A DNA stretch of 59,110 bases from Gracilaria domingensis (Eukaryota > Rhodophyta > Florideophyceae > Gracilariales > Gracilariaceae), in the NCBI GenBank assembly GCA_022539475.1, contig VCMS01000330.1, forward strand, positions 1 to 59,110, read 5' to 3'. Numbering within the stretch: position 1 is the first letter of the stretch; every line of letters starts with the position of its first letter. Position numbers and translations under genes: made by a program. A model generated the notes under the pieces. The model saw only the letters and a program-made list of their open reading frames with translations. It made no database searches and was not told the DNA's origin. This document shows, in pieces, positions 28,214 through 38,310 of the stretch.

Positions 28214-29260
28214 ATGGAACGTTATGTCACTCTCAACAAAATAGGAGAAGGCACCTATGGTGTTGTCTACAAAGGTCGCGAACTCAGCACCGGCAACCTC
28301 ATCGCCCTCAAGAAGATTCGCCTTGAACAGGAAGACGAAGGTACGCCCACTATATCACGCTGTTCATCTTCAATCCATGTTTTGATCCTCACACTCAACA
28401 TACTTTGCCCACCTCTACTCGGAATGAATTCCTTTCCGTGACTTGTACTTTTATCCACAGGAGTGCCGTCCACCGCAATCCGCGAAATCTCCATTCTCAA
28501 AGAGCTCCAGCCGCACCCCAACATCGTCGACTTCAAGGATGTCGTCCACGTCGAAAAGAAACTGTTTCTCGTCTTCGAGTACCTTGATCAGGATCTCAAG
28601 CGCTATATGGACTCAGTCACCGATATGCCACCCTTGCTGGTTAAGTCCTATTTGTACCAACTCATCAACGGCATAGCCTTCTGCCACTCGCGCCGCGTGC
28701 TTCACCGCGATCTCAAGCCGCAAAACCTCCTCATCGATAAGCACGGCATGCTCAAACTTGCCGACTTTGGACTGGCGCGCGCGTTTGGCATCCCAGTTCG
28801 TCACTACACCCACGAGGTCGTCACTTTGTGGTATCGCGCGCCGGAGATTCTCTTGGGCGCCAGAAAGTATTCAACACCGGTTGATATATGGTCCATTGGC
28901 TGCATATTTGCGGAGATGGTCATGAAATCACCCTTGTTTCCAGGTGATTCGGAAATCGATCAGCTGCACAAGATCTTCCATGCGTTGGGTACTCCCACTA
29001 CTGAAATGTGGTCCGATGTCACATCACTACCAGAGTATTCTCACCACTTTCCAAAGTGGCGCAGTCGACACATAGGGAGTACCGTGCAGAATCTTGATCG
29101 GTACGGGCTTGACCTATTGTCCAGAATGCTCGTTTACGACCCCCGTCAGAGAATTACCGCGGCTGAAGCGCTTTCACATTTCTACTTCGACGATCTAGAT
29201 CGCTCTACTTTCAAGCCTTTAGACGGTACTCCACTGTTTGAAAAACTTCCTGGTACTTGA
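28214..29260 (+). CDS. PSTAIRE-type cyclin-dependent kinase (CDKA/CDC2-like), two exons
   Basis: Exons 28214-28340 and 28461-29260 give 308 aa. All kinase landmarks are present: [11 protein letters not shown] (glycine loop with the inhibitory Thr/Tyr pair), ALKKIRL (Lys), PSTAIREIS (cyclin-binding helix, split from EDEG by the 120-nt intron), [10 protein letters not shown] (catalytic loop), DFGLARAF, and [14 protein letters not shown] (T-loop Thr for CAK). The exact PSTAIRE places it with CDK1/CDKA cell-cycle kinases acting with cyclins in the nucleus and cytoplasm. The length equals the family norm. The frame upstream of the ATG is open but has no other ATG. Confidence 0.95.
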
Positions 29261-30144
29261 GGGTCTCAGGGTCTGCGTCCGTACTCATTGTAAAAAATTG
29301 GTAACAGTACTCACGATACCCTGTCTAGGTAGCACTTTTTGCTTATTCCAGTGTACATGTCGCTTCAGGACGTTATCTGCGGGTGGCAGCGGACAGGCCA
29401 CCTTATCATCCTAGTGTTTCGAGAGGTCTTAGCTCTGCCGCCGAAGCGTTGGTTGCAGCCTTTCTGTATATTTTCTTTACAACAAGCCGTTATCCTTGGC
29501 CCAGTCTCTTGCCCCAAATCCGGCGCTTCTATTGTTTGATTGCGAGAGAAATCTCTCTGACTCGCAAAGGTCGGTAGAGAGGACATCAATGGGGGCGTCC
29601 GGCTTAATATGAAAGATAAATACATGATCGAAAAGTATGTGTTCCAGTGATCTCATTCCTTCCTTGTTTTCGCTACCATTTCTGCTTCTGCGCTGCTACT
29701 TTGAATTTCGGAAGCTTGACAGAAACCACTGCCGTATTTCTTCGGCGTAAAGACAATTTCTCTGATTCTAGCTCTAACTTGCTGCTTAATGTATGACATG
29801 TTTTAAGACAACCAACATAATTAAGTCCTGCTGGTACAATTGTATCAGTCATTGTGATTCTTTTTGTCATATGAGGATGAAGCATTTTCCTTTTGACAAC
29901 CTTGACCAAAATATTTTTGTAGAGCATTGTGTATTTCTGCTACTCCCGCCATGCGCTCAGTGCTTGAGAAGTCTTTCACATGGACGTTAAGGTTGCTTGC
30001 AGTACCTTGCTACACGTTAAGACTTGGGAGGAGCAGTTTCCTTACTCTTGAAAAACTCGAGATGTGGAGATTCTTCTTTCTCTTCTTCTCATGTACGAAG
30101 GTAGATATATGGAGATGCTTACAGAAAAATGATTTACTTCACAG
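29261..30144. other. intergenic region between CDK and the 1082-aa gene
   Basis: Downstream flanks of two convergent genes. AT-rich in the second half. No gene, RNA or strong repeat was seen. Confidence 0.6.
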
Positions 30145-33100
30145 TCAAAAGTTGTTGTACGGAAAGTCTTTCTTCCGCACGGCGTGAACAAGAGCCACGT
30201 CCGCCAGGTCGATCCATGGTCGACCGTCATCGTGCGCAGCGCAATCCATCAGAATTTCCGCTTCGTGTCTAACAAACTGCTCGGTCAATTGTGCCAGCAG
30301 AAAGAAAGTGCCGTCCGAAATCGCTAAAGGCTTCTTTGACCGAAACTGTCTGAAGTTTGCGTAGTGTGCGGTGCTTGCATAATCCAGCGGCCTTTCTGAG
30401 CTTACTTTTTCTTCTGCACGGATACCTAATGCATGAAGCACAATCCAACGAAGACGGTTATAGCAAATCGACGACGCTCGATGTCGTAGCAAATCGCCTT
30501 GTGCGCCCTCTTCAGTTGACACTCCTCTATCATCTGGTGCAGGTTCCCCTTTCATTCTCGCCAAAGTAGTCTTCACATCCTTAAGACTAATATTCCGCCA
30601 CTCTTGAAGGCCAACGCTCGCTATGATTGCCTCAGCGGGATTTGGAACACCGAAGAATTTGGCGTACTTCTTTCTTCTCTTGCTCTCTAGTTCTGAGGTA
30701 TTGTCGTTGGTGATGACCTCCTCCTCGTTCTGCACTAGTTCTGGAGCAGGTTTTCTGCCCATCGTCTTATCTAAATTCTGGCAATGTAATTCCATGACCT
30801 TCTGTCTCTTAATGTCGTCCCCTGAAACATTTTTGGCGTCAGTGTCAATAGTGATATCCGTTGCTGGTTTCGTCTCGTTCTCCATGTTTTTGAATGTATT
30901 CTCTTCTCGCGTTTTCTCAAGCTCACTTTCTTCTCCTTGATGATTCGTTTCCTTACTATTGCCGGGAGCATCTCTTAAAGGTGTTCTCCTTAGGTTCTCG
31001 AAGCTTGTGTTCATTAACTTCGGTACAGGTGCATCGACTTGGCCGCTTTCAGCAATTGCGTTTTCTTTTGCAAGTACATCGCCATTAGAACACTGAGGCT
31101 CGTTTCCTCCTTCCCGGAAGTGTTTCTCCTGATTCCGGTTACCTATGTTTTCCACTACGTTCGCATTGTGAATCGTGGTATCTTCCGTTGGTTTTGATAA
31201 AAGTTTGCCTTTTCCGGACGGAGCCAAGTCCGTTCTCGGAGGCGGAAGGATGTTGTTCTTCTTCCTGACGCCCTTACCGGCCTCATCCTTCATCTGATCA
31301 TCGCCATCAGCTTTCTCCTTTTGCTCAGTTTTGTTTGCTACCTTTGTAACTTCCAGACGTTCTCCGGTAATAGACTTCTGGAGCCTTTTCGGCACGCCTG
31401 TTGAACTAGAACCCTTGGTGTACAAAGACATGTGATAAGGCGAGTTTATGCCCATTAAGATGGCCCTTGTCTCTATCATTGCGTTGTGAGGGATGGTGAC
31501 TTTAACCGGCGGACTTCTAGAACAAATCTCAAATTCAGTTGAGGCTGTATACGGCCGGACTTTTCGCTGCGGCCATTCCGCTTCAAACCAACGAGGGTTG
31601 AGCGAGCCGTCCGGAAGTGGTTCGGCTTGCAGAATCTGATTCAGAAAGAAAGAGCTCCCCTGGAGATTGTTCTTAAACTTACAACGGGCAGCCCTGTGGA
31701 CATGTATTCTCTCAATACGAGTTGATGATTCTTTGGAGGGTTCTTCAGTTTCCGCAGGCTTGGACTCTGTTTCGTCGTCATCAAGTTCCTTCATCTCTTC
31801 ATACGCTTTCTGTTGTTTCTCTTCAAACAGCTCGTCTCTTTCAACAGAGATTATGGCAGCTCGTATGACCTCCAGGGCGAAAGCAACCGCAGTATCTGCA
31901 AGATATAAGAGTGCAACAGGTGCAAAGCAAACAACAGGTCGCTCAGAAGCATAGAATTCCTCTAGAGAGTTCGGATTATTCTTCATACGCGTCACATATT
32001 CCAACCAGTCCAGCAACGAGTCCGATTGGATCAGAGCACAGCGAGCTAGGTTCTTGACTGAGAAGGTGTTAATAGCGTGATGCCATAATTGTAGAGGCTC
32101 TTTAATGGCTTTACCGCTTCCAAGAGATGGAGCCAATACAGGTTCGTCGAGCCATTTCAGACGATCATATTCTACATCAGCCTGTTCTGAATTCAAGAAC
32201 GACATCCCTTGTTGTTGACAGTATTTGCCAAACTGGTCGGCGTTGTAAAAGGTCTCCCCTGAAACATTGTACATATATGATCGGAGAATGTACGACGCGA
32301 AATCACAGAGTTGATCCATTTCCCCATCTTGGAGCTGCAGTCTCTGGGATTTGTGGTCCGTGACATCGGGCTCCTCTTCGTCACTTTCGTCAACAAGGCG
32401 ATCTTCGACGAGTTGGATGAGCTCTTCCTGATAAGTATCACCTTTTCTCCCTGGGCTAGCAGAACCTTCAGCTTCTACAAACTGCTTCTTCTTCTCTTGC
32501 AAAACGTCAAGGCGCCTGACAATTGTGTCATTGTCCGCATAATAACCGTCGTGATACACGGCAAGCCCGGGGTACTTGACGAAGCATCTTTTGCGACCAA
32601 TTTTAGTGGCGACTTCCTTCGTATTGTACAAATCGAGCATGAAGTTAAGGAGGAACTCGCAGTATTTCTTTGGTCGGGATACGCGTCCGAGCAGGTCGGA
32701 CAGACGGTCAGGGTGGGCAAAATGGTGCAAACGCATGTACGCTTTCAAAAAGTCGTCGCGCTCCACTTGAGGAGAACGTAATACATATCTCGGATCGATC
32801 AGTAGGGATTGCAACTGCTCCTGTCGAACTTGCGACCAAAGAGAGCCTTGCTGCTGCTCGTCGGAAGAGTGTATCCAAGAACGATTTTGGAAGGCCTCAG
32901 CAGACTCGTGGTGCTCCTCAGCTGAGGCCAGCAGTTGCTGTAAGTGTTCATCTGTGTTAGCCTGTTGCAATCCCCATAGTATGGGCCTATATGGCACTAA
33001 AGGTTGTGGTTCAGCTGCAGCCATATTCTGATTTGAAGATGGGTTGTTCTCTTGAGAGTCCACATCAATGACCTCAACTTCCGGTTGTGTTAGTTGATCG

Positions 33101-33393
33101 ACATCTGCGTCCGAAGATGCATCGGCTTGAGAATTCGTAAGGTTTCCATTGTCAACAAGGTCCGGGTCGTCCTCTTCAAATGTTGCAGGAATCTCTAGCA
33201 ACAACGCTTCCTCGAGCAGATCCTCTTTGACCTGAGGTTGCGAAAGAAACTCCATGTTCTGTTTCGCTGCGTCATCAGGTTCGTGGTCAAAGTCCTCGGA
33301 AGCATGTTCACGCCGTCGCTTGGAGACGGCTTGTTGTGGATTTTCGGGCTCATCAGGCAGCTTGCGTTTCAAAGAGCCTTTAGTGTCCTCCAT
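30145..33393 (-). CDS. large unrecognised nuclear-type protein with a possible C-terminal histone fold, 1082 aa
   Basis: This single long exon has an N-terminal basic patch (LKRKLPDE, SKRRREH) typical of nuclear import, and acidic stretches. A Trp/Tyr-rich N-terminal half (LWGLQQANTDEHLQQLL, MRLHHFAHPDRLSDLLGRV) looks folded. A long Lys/Glu/Asn-rich disordered region spans about residues 640-930. The last 60 residues (LAISDGTFFLLAQLTEQFVRHEAEILMDCAAHDDGRPWIDLADVALV) have the helix-strand-helix spacing of histone folds, including the R/P-x-I-D-x-x-DV segment before the last helix. A kinetochore or transcription-factor partner is possible but unproven. The ATG at 33393 is the first in frame. 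Confidence 0.75.
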   Translation of the reverse strand: MEDTKGSLKRKLPDEPENPQQAVSKRRREHASEDFDHEPDDAAKQNMEFLSQPQVKEDLLEEALLLEIPATFEEDDPDLVDNGNLTNSQADASSDADVDQLTQPEVEVIDVDSQENNPSSNQNMAAAEPQPLVPYRPILWGLQQANTDEHLQQLLASAEEHHESAEAFQNRSWIHSSDEQQQGSLWSQVRQEQLQSLLIDPRYVLRSPQVERDDFLKAYMRLHHFAHPDRLSDLLGRVSRPKKYCEFLLNFMLDLYNTKEVATKIGRKRCFVKYPGLAVYHDGYYADNDTIVRRLDVLQEKKKQFVEAEGSASPGRKGDTYQEELIQLVEDRLVDESDEEEPDVTDHKSQRLQLQDGEMDQLCDFASYILRSYMYNVSGETFYNADQFGKYCQQQGMSFLNSEQADVEYDRLKWLDEPVLAPSLGSGKAIKEPLQLWHHAINTFSVKNLARCALIQSDSLLDWLEYVTRMKNNPNSLEEFYASERPVVCFAPVALLYLADTAVAFALEVIRAAIISVERDELFEEKQQKAYEEMKELDDDETESKPAETEEPSKESSTRIERIHVHRAARCKFKNNLQGSSFFLNQILQAEPLPDGSLNPRWFEAEWPQRKVRPYTASTEFEICSRSPPVKVTIPHNAMIETRAILMGINSPYHMSLYTKGSSSTGVPKRLQKSITGERLEVTKVANKTEQKEKADGDDQMKDEAGKGVRKKNNILPPPRTDLAPSGKGKLLSKPTEDTTIHNANVVENIGNRNQEKHFREGGNEPQCSNGDVLAKENAIAESGQVDAPVPKLMNTSFENLRRTPLRDAPGNSKETNHQGEESELEKTREENTFKNMENETKPATDITIDTDAKNVSGDDIKRQKVMELHCQNLDKTMGRKPAPELVQNEEEVITNDNTSELESKRRKKYAKFFGVPNPAEAIIASVGLQEWRNISLKDVKTTLARMKGEPAPDDRGVSTEEGAQGDLLRHRASSICYNRLRWIVLHALGIRAEEKVSSERPLDYASTAHYANFRQFRSKKPLAISDGTFFLLAQLTEQFVRHEAEILMDCAAHDDGRPWIDLADVALVHAVRKKDFPYNNF

Positions 33394-33602
33394 GTGAATC
33401 GATGCAGAGGGAGACCACGCTGAGTGCTATCTGCAAGGGCAGCTCCATGGGACGACTTCTGCGTAAGGCTAAAGTGTTACAGGCACAAGGCGATCCTTAT
33501 CACCTTTCAAGTTTAAAGTTTCAACTGGGTCATGAGGATCAAAAGTCAGAGCGTTGATCACAAGAAATCCCATAGTTTTGGGCGTGCAATTGCTGTACGG
33601 GG

Positions 33603-33610
33603 TATAAATA
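33603..33610 (+). promoter_or_regulatory. TATA-like element upstream of tRNA-Cys
   Basis: TATAAATA lies 33 nt upstream of the mature tRNA 5' end, a spacing compatible with TATA-assisted Pol III initiation as known in plants. Confidence 0.45.
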
Positions 33611-33642
33611 TAGCCTAAATTCGGAACTTCCGTCGAATGTGA

Positions 33643-33725
33643 GGGTTCGTAGCTCAGTGGTAGCCACGCTGAAGAGCAATCGACTGCAGATCGATAGGTC
33701 GCGTGTTCGACTCACGCCGGGCCCT
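33643..33725 (+). tRNA. tRNA-Cys (anticodon GCA) with an 11-nt D-loop insertion
   Basis: The cloverleaf is complete. Acceptor GGGTTCG (33643-33649) pairs with CGGGCCC (33718-33724) with two G-U pairs. The D stem is GCTC/GAGC, anticodon stem ATCGA/TCGAT, loop CTGCAGA with GCA at 33686-33688, and T arm GCGTG-TTCGACT-CACGC. The discriminator is T (33725), as expected for Cys. The D-loop is 18 nt instead of about 7: a normal AGTGGTA is followed by GCCACGCTGAA (33663-33673). Removing these 11 nt gives a standard 72-nt tRNA, so they look like an ectopic intron of the type known from red algal nuclear tRNAs. Boxes A and B are present; CCA is not encoded. Confidence 0.9.
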
Positions 33726-33735
33726 GTCAGGATAA

Positions 33736-33740
33736 TTTTT
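33736..33740 (+). terminator. Pol III terminator of tRNA-Cys
   Basis: A run of five T residues begins 11 nt after the discriminator base. A second TTTT follows at 33743-33746. Confidence 0.7.
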
Positions 33741-33856
33741 GTCTTTTGATCTTTGTGGTTCTTTGGGTCCTGGGGCCATCACAGGATCACAAAATGTCAT
33801 CATGCTCCTAGTTGAATATCTACTCCCCATCGAGGTTGCTCCCCTCGAGTATTAAC

Positions 33857-35113
33857 ATGCCTGCAGCGTTTGTTCTCGCTCCGGCTCAGTGGCCGAGATA
33901 TGGACTTCAAAGGTCGCTCACAAGGGAACCACCTCAAGTGATACGTCGCTTCATACGAATACGTGCCTCGGTACAACCGCCAATTCCAAATCCGCCACTG
34001 CCTGGAGGCACGGGAATTCACGCCGCACTCTTGGTGTGCGCGACGGCGGGCATCGTATCGAGTCGAAATCGCATTGGAGCTGCATTGTCGCCTCCTTTAG
34101 TATCAAGTCTCCTTTCTCTCGCTCTCAGCAACGCAGGCGTCGTCCCTGTTCGACATGAGGCTTATACCACCATAACCCGTTTTTTGGTCCCTTTATCTCT
34201 ACCATTATTGCTTTCGAGAGCTGACTTGCGACGTATTATCCGGGAAACCGGACGGCTCTTTCCCTTATTTCTGGTGGCAACTCTCTGCACTGTGATTTCA
34301 ACATTGCTGTGTGTTCAGCTGTTGCCCATCCCGGGCGGCGATGGGTGGAAACTTGCTGCGGCGCTATGCGCAAGGCACATTGGAGGCGCCGTTAACTTTG
34401 CCGCTGTCGTTGATGTGCTACGACCATCCGAATCATTGGTGGCAGCTGTTCTAGCCGCCGACAATCTTGTTGTCGCGGCGTACTTTGGGCTTTTGCTGCT
34501 CATTGCCAAGCCAGGATCACAGTCTTCCACATCGCCCAAATTGTCTTCATCGTCATCTATCACGCCTCTTCCTGCCACCGAATCATCTTTCAATCTGGAA
34601 AAGCTTTCCGTTTCGCTCACTGTCTCTTCGGTCTTAGTGTTTTGTGCACATATGATTTGCAACATGCTTCCGTTCTCCCCTGGGCCCATTCCCGTAGTTA
34701 CTCTGCTGTCAGTTTTGTTTGCAACCTTGTTTCCAGATGTGGTCCGCCCTTACCATTCCGCGTGTGCCGCGGCGGGAATGCTTTTCACGCAACTCTTCTT
34801 CGCCGTGGTTGGAGCTTCATCCGGATCTATTGTTGCTGTACTGCGAGCATCGCCTCAATTGTTTCTGTTCTGCATTGCTCACATTGGGTTTCATTTTCTG
34901 TTCCTCATGCTGGCACGGTGGATTTTCCGCTTGGATCTGAATCAGTGTTTGCTTGTGAGTAACGCAGCCGTGGGCGGTCCTACCACCGCTGCCGCTATGG
35001 CAGCGTCGAAGAATTGGCAGTCGTTGGTCGCTCCCGCTTTGCTCATTGGAGTTTTTGGATACGCAATTGCGACGTTTGTTGGTTTGGGCTTGGGCCACTT
35101 TGCGCTCAGGTAG
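33857..35113 (+). CDS. DUF819-family integral membrane protein
   Basis: The protein of 418 aa has about 10 hydrophobic segments and matches the DUF819 family, found in bacteria and plant plastids and related to bile acid:sodium symporter-like folds. Characteristic segments are the ARHIGGAVNFAAV loop and the near-symmetric NAAVGGPTTAAAMAASK loop, each following a hydrophobic stretch (two-fold repeat). The first about 35 residues are Arg-rich with no acidic residue before the first helix, fitting a plastid transit peptide. The ATG at 33857 is the first in the frame. The transported substrate is unknown. Confidence 0.8.
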   Translation: MPAAFVLAPAQWPRYGLQRSLTREPPQVIRRFIRIRASVQPPIPNPPLPGGTGIHAALLVCATAGIVSSRNRIGAALSPPLVSSLLSLALSNAGVVPVRHEAYTTITRFLVPLSLPLLLSRADLRRIIRETGRLFPLFLVATLCTVISTLLCVQLLPIPGGDGWKLAAALCARHIGGAVNFAAVVDVLRPSESLVAAVLAADNLVVAAYFGLLLLIAKPGSQSSTSPKLSSSSSITPLPATESSFNLEKLSVSLTVSSVLVFCAHMICNMLPFSPGPIPVVTLLSVLFATLFPDVVRPYHSACAAAGMLFTQLFFAVVGASSGSIVAVLRASPQLFLFCIAHIGFHFLFLMLARWIFRLDLNQCLLVSNAAVGGPTTAAAMAASKNWQSLVAPALLIGVFGYAIATFVGLGLGHFALR

Positions 35114-35255
35114 CTCTCATGGTTTTGATCTCGTGTTCACGCACGAGCGGCAGTTTGTAAAATAATCAAGGCAGAAGGAGTGAGTGCTCTGACGCAGATA
35201 GCGCGTTGTTTTATTGTACCTGTACACTGATTACGATTTCTGTGGGTAAGAAAGC

Positions 35256-35927
35256 TCAAAACTTGCGCTCGTTCAGTCGAGCGCTGACAGACCTTAACCG
35301 GTTGTATACCTTCCCCGGGGCGGTTCCCAAAACGAGAGAGGATATGGCGTGGCGCGCTAATCGAGTGTTCTCATACGACCCAAGAATATGAATCTTAGTG
35401 TCGGCCACCACGATCCTTGTCTTGGTGGCATTCTCAATGGTGAATTTTGTTCGGCCATCCTTGCCAGCTATTCTTCCCACTGCTCTGGCAAGGTGATCAC
35501 CCTTGAGAGTAGCGCGCACGTCTTTGACCTCGAAGCTTTCTATATAGAGCTCATCAAGTCGAATCAAGGCCAGGGCATCCGCAACTGCGAAACCCAAGAC
35601 GAACGCTTTTACGAAATCAGCCCCTTTTTGCAGCGCGCTTGCGTCTTCTGTTGCCTTGCCGGTTTTCAATTCGACGTTCTTAGTTCTTGTGTTCATGCGG
35701 ATTTGAAGCTTGAGGTGCTTGACGATGGGTTGATAGATTTCCATCCATTGCGAGCGAAGAGGGGTCAGTCTGTTGGGCGGGACGGGAATCTTCCGCGTCT
35801 GCTTCCCGGACTGTCGGAGCGCTTTTGCAGAGAGCTTCTTGAAGGTCGGGGCCTTTGGAAGCTTTGGTTTTTCAGCTTTCTTGTTGATGCTTGGCACGGA
35901 CACGTCCATCGACGCCGCAGTCGACAT
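35256..35927 (-). CDS. PNO1: PNO1/DIM2, KH-domain ribosome biogenesis factor
   Basis: At 223 aa the length is usual for the family. PNO1 binds the 3' region of 18S rRNA precursor, works with NOB1 and DIM1, and is required for small-subunit maturation in nucleolus and cytoplasm. The C-terminal two thirds are highly conserved: KGADFVKAFVLGFAVADALALIRLDELYIESFEVKDV, HLARAVGRIAGKDGRTKFTIENATKTRI (KH loop region) and LGTAPGKVYNRLR near the end. The N-terminus is a Lys-rich disordered leader. The ATG at 35927 is the first in the frame. It is convergent with the DUF819 gene. Confidence 0.95.
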   Translation of the reverse strand: MSTAASMDVSVPSINKKAEKPKLPKAPTFKKLSAKALRQSGKQTRKIPVPPNRLTPLRSQWMEIYQPIVKHLKLQIRMNTRTKNVELKTGKATEDASALQKGADFVKAFVLGFAVADALALIRLDELYIESFEVKDVRATLKGDHLARAVGRIAGKDGRTKFTIENATKTRIVVADTKIHILGSYENTRLARHAISSLVLGTAPGKVYNRLRSVSARLNERKF

Positions 35928-36341
35928 TGTTGCAGCTGAGTCTTAAGCGCGTGGGGTAGCTGATTGTGGGTTGTCGGTGAACGGTGATCGCAAGTACGAG
36001 AGATAGGCGGCGGCGACGGCGAGGACTGGTCGCGCGCGCGAGAGACACGGAGCGGGGACACCGGCGACGCACCGAAATGTGGGCCCCAAAAAGTCATGAT
36101 GACACTGTCATCGTGTCAGTTTTGTATAGTCAGTTTGAGCATGACGCTACACGTATGATACACGTACTTGCAGTGCCGAAAACGCCTCTTCAAAGGTTCG
36201 TTGCGAGGCGGCACTGCTAGATGCTATCTACTGTTGGCGGGCCGTCAACGCGCGCCACGCATTCGCCTCCAACGGACAACCTCGTTGCATCTTCCCCACC
36301 GCCCTCGCAGCCGCCACCATCGGCCGCCGCGCGCGCGCACA

Positions 36342-37403
36342 ATGGCGTCCTCCTCCTCCACGCGGGCGGTCTCACCGCCCACGTCGTCCCCGCCCTCCCC
36401 TCCAAACCCCTCCCCCATCTCGCGCGTCATGCGCCGCGCCACCGCCGCCTCCCGCCGTCAAATCCGTCGCGCCCGTCGACGCCCGCTGCGCCCGGAGCCG
36501 TCCGCACTGCGCGCGCTCCTCATCCGCTTTCCAGAGCACGATGCTTCCACCGTCTCCGCGCTGCTGTCGCGGCATTCTGGCGATGCCGCTGCCGTCACCG
36601 CGCTGTTGGAGAGAGCGCGAGCAGCGCCTTCGTCGCCGGATGAACCGCAATCACCCGTGACAACGCCCCTGCCTCCGCCACCGCCTCCACCGCCACCGCC
36701 GGCTGCTCGGCGGGTCGTGGGCGTGAAGCGGTCGCGCGAGGCAGTGCGACCGGTTCGGTCTCCTCGCCCAGCGCCGCCACTATCGCCGTCCCCACCACCG
36801 CCGAATGCAAAGACCCCACCTTCACACGTTCACCGCCATGCTGTAACGCCTCCCAGTCCGTTACGAACCCCATCAACTCCTCACCCCCGGCGTCCGCACA
36901 GTTTCGACCCGTCTCCAGTGTTCGCGCCTCCTCTCCCTCCTTCCGCCGCGTCCCTCTCCCTGTCGGCGGATCCCTCGCCTGCAAACCCCGCTCATGCTTC
37001 TGCTCTTATACAACAGCTGGCGAACTTGGAGAATCGGCTGCATGTATTTCTGGTCTCCTCGCGCCAGCAGCATGTTGCCATTCGCCGTGCGTTACATCAG
37101 GCACACGTTGATTTGCAATCGTTGCGGGCGACACACAACGTTTTGCGCGCAGAGGTGGAGGAGACTACTTCCAGAGTGTCTCGAGCAGATGACTTTCTTG
37201 ATCGACTCAGACGAGACGTGCAGACCGCACTTCTCGCGAAGAGAAATACTGCAGTGAATCGCGTGCGTGGCCTTGCTTTGCATGTGTTTTATACCGTGCT
37301 CAGTGTTACGGTTCGTGTCGTCTTCTTTGTGGGCACACTTGGCAGGAGGGCGTGGATTGCTGTCAGACGCGACTCCCATAATGCCAACAAGCCCGCGACC
37401 TGA
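36342..37403 (+). CDS. CUE-domain protein with a C-terminal membrane segment
   Basis: A CUE-like ubiquitin-binding motif lies at about residues 55-90 (LRALLIRFPEHDASTVSALLSRH...AVTALL), with the FP and LL positions kept. It is followed by a long Pro/Ser-rich linker including nine prolines in a row, a coiled coil (about residues 225-300) and a C-terminal hydrophobic stretch (VFYTVLSVTVRVVFFVGTLG). This suggests a tail-anchored ubiquitin receptor, for example at the ER or autophagic membranes; that role is inferred. The segment is GC-rich compared with neighbours. The ATG at 36342 is the first of a likely start context (AATGGCG). It is divergent from PNO1, with 414 nt between the starts. Confidence 0.7.
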   Translation: MASSSSTRAVSPPTSSPPSPPNPSPISRVMRRATAASRRQIRRARRRPLRPEPSALRALLIRFPEHDASTVSALLSRHSGDAAAVTALLERARAAPSSPDEPQSPVTTPLPPPPPPPPPPAARRVVGVKRSREAVRPVRSPRPAPPLSPSPPPPNAKTPPSHVHRHAVTPPSPLRTPSTPHPRRPHSFDPSPVFAPPLPPSAASLSLSADPSPANPAHASALIQQLANLENRLHVFLVSSRQQHVAIRRALHQAHVDLQSLRATHNVLRAEVEETTSRVSRADDFLDRLRRDVQTALLAKRNTAVNRVRGLALHVFYTVLSVTVRVVFFVGTLGRRAWIAVRRDSHNANKPAT

Positions 37404-38310
37404 GCTTAACTCTGCTTTCAAACTACGAAGGTAAACGTGAACACATTTTGACCCGTTTTTCTACCGAAACGCTTCCGAGTACCTCTGGAACGAGCACGCA
37501 GTGCGAACCGTTTTCGGGCACGGTGTGTTCGCGAGCAAAGATGAAAAGCTGTTAGTAGAAGATGCTACCAGTAGTGTAGCCATTTATCTTTTGCGGTCTT
37601 CAACCTCTCAGGTTCTGACAGCCGCATTGGATGAGCCTCCTTGCGCGGTCAGCAGTTTCACGAACAGAATTTTGATGATGCATTTGCGTCACGATCGTGT
37701 ATGCCACGTGAAAATTTTTTAGGAAGGGTTATCTAAGGATAGCCCCTAAGGCTATCCTATGGCAGGGCATGTCCATAGATTTACTTAGGTGCACTGTGTG
37801 GCACACAGAGGGCATAATCCTTGTATCGGTAGCATACAGACTTTCGTAAATTTTACTGGTCACATAGTTCCGCCAACCACGACGCATAGAAATGAAAAAG
37901 GCACTATTGCCATGCTTGTGATATCCTATGTCAGCAGTTCACGGTCCGTAGAACTTGAATATGAATAGCGAATCCACGATGGTGAAAGTTACGTGCGTCT
38001 CACTCCCCAAAGGTACAGTTGGTATACACCACGGACACCATCCAAATTGCATCGACCCATAGAGCGTGATGCGTGAGGCACCTGAAAGTCTCATAATTTC
38101 TGCTCATCCATAGGTAGAAAACTCATCGAGACAAAGATAGTTCCATTGTACATCTCAAGCAGCTTATAAAATGCTCTCCAGCTTCACATTCGTCGTCCGC
38201 AGATAATACATTATACGTCCACTTCTCAACATCAAGGTAGTCTTTGCGCTCATTTCCTTTTTCATACGGCGACACGCTTTCACGTCGTACTTCAAGATTG
38301 CCATCACATC
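37404..38310. other. intergenic region
   Basis: No gene was seen. A 9-bp hairpin (AGGATAGCC at 37736-37744 with GGCTATCCT at 37750-37758) lies 0.33 kb after the CUE gene. Confidence 0.6.
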
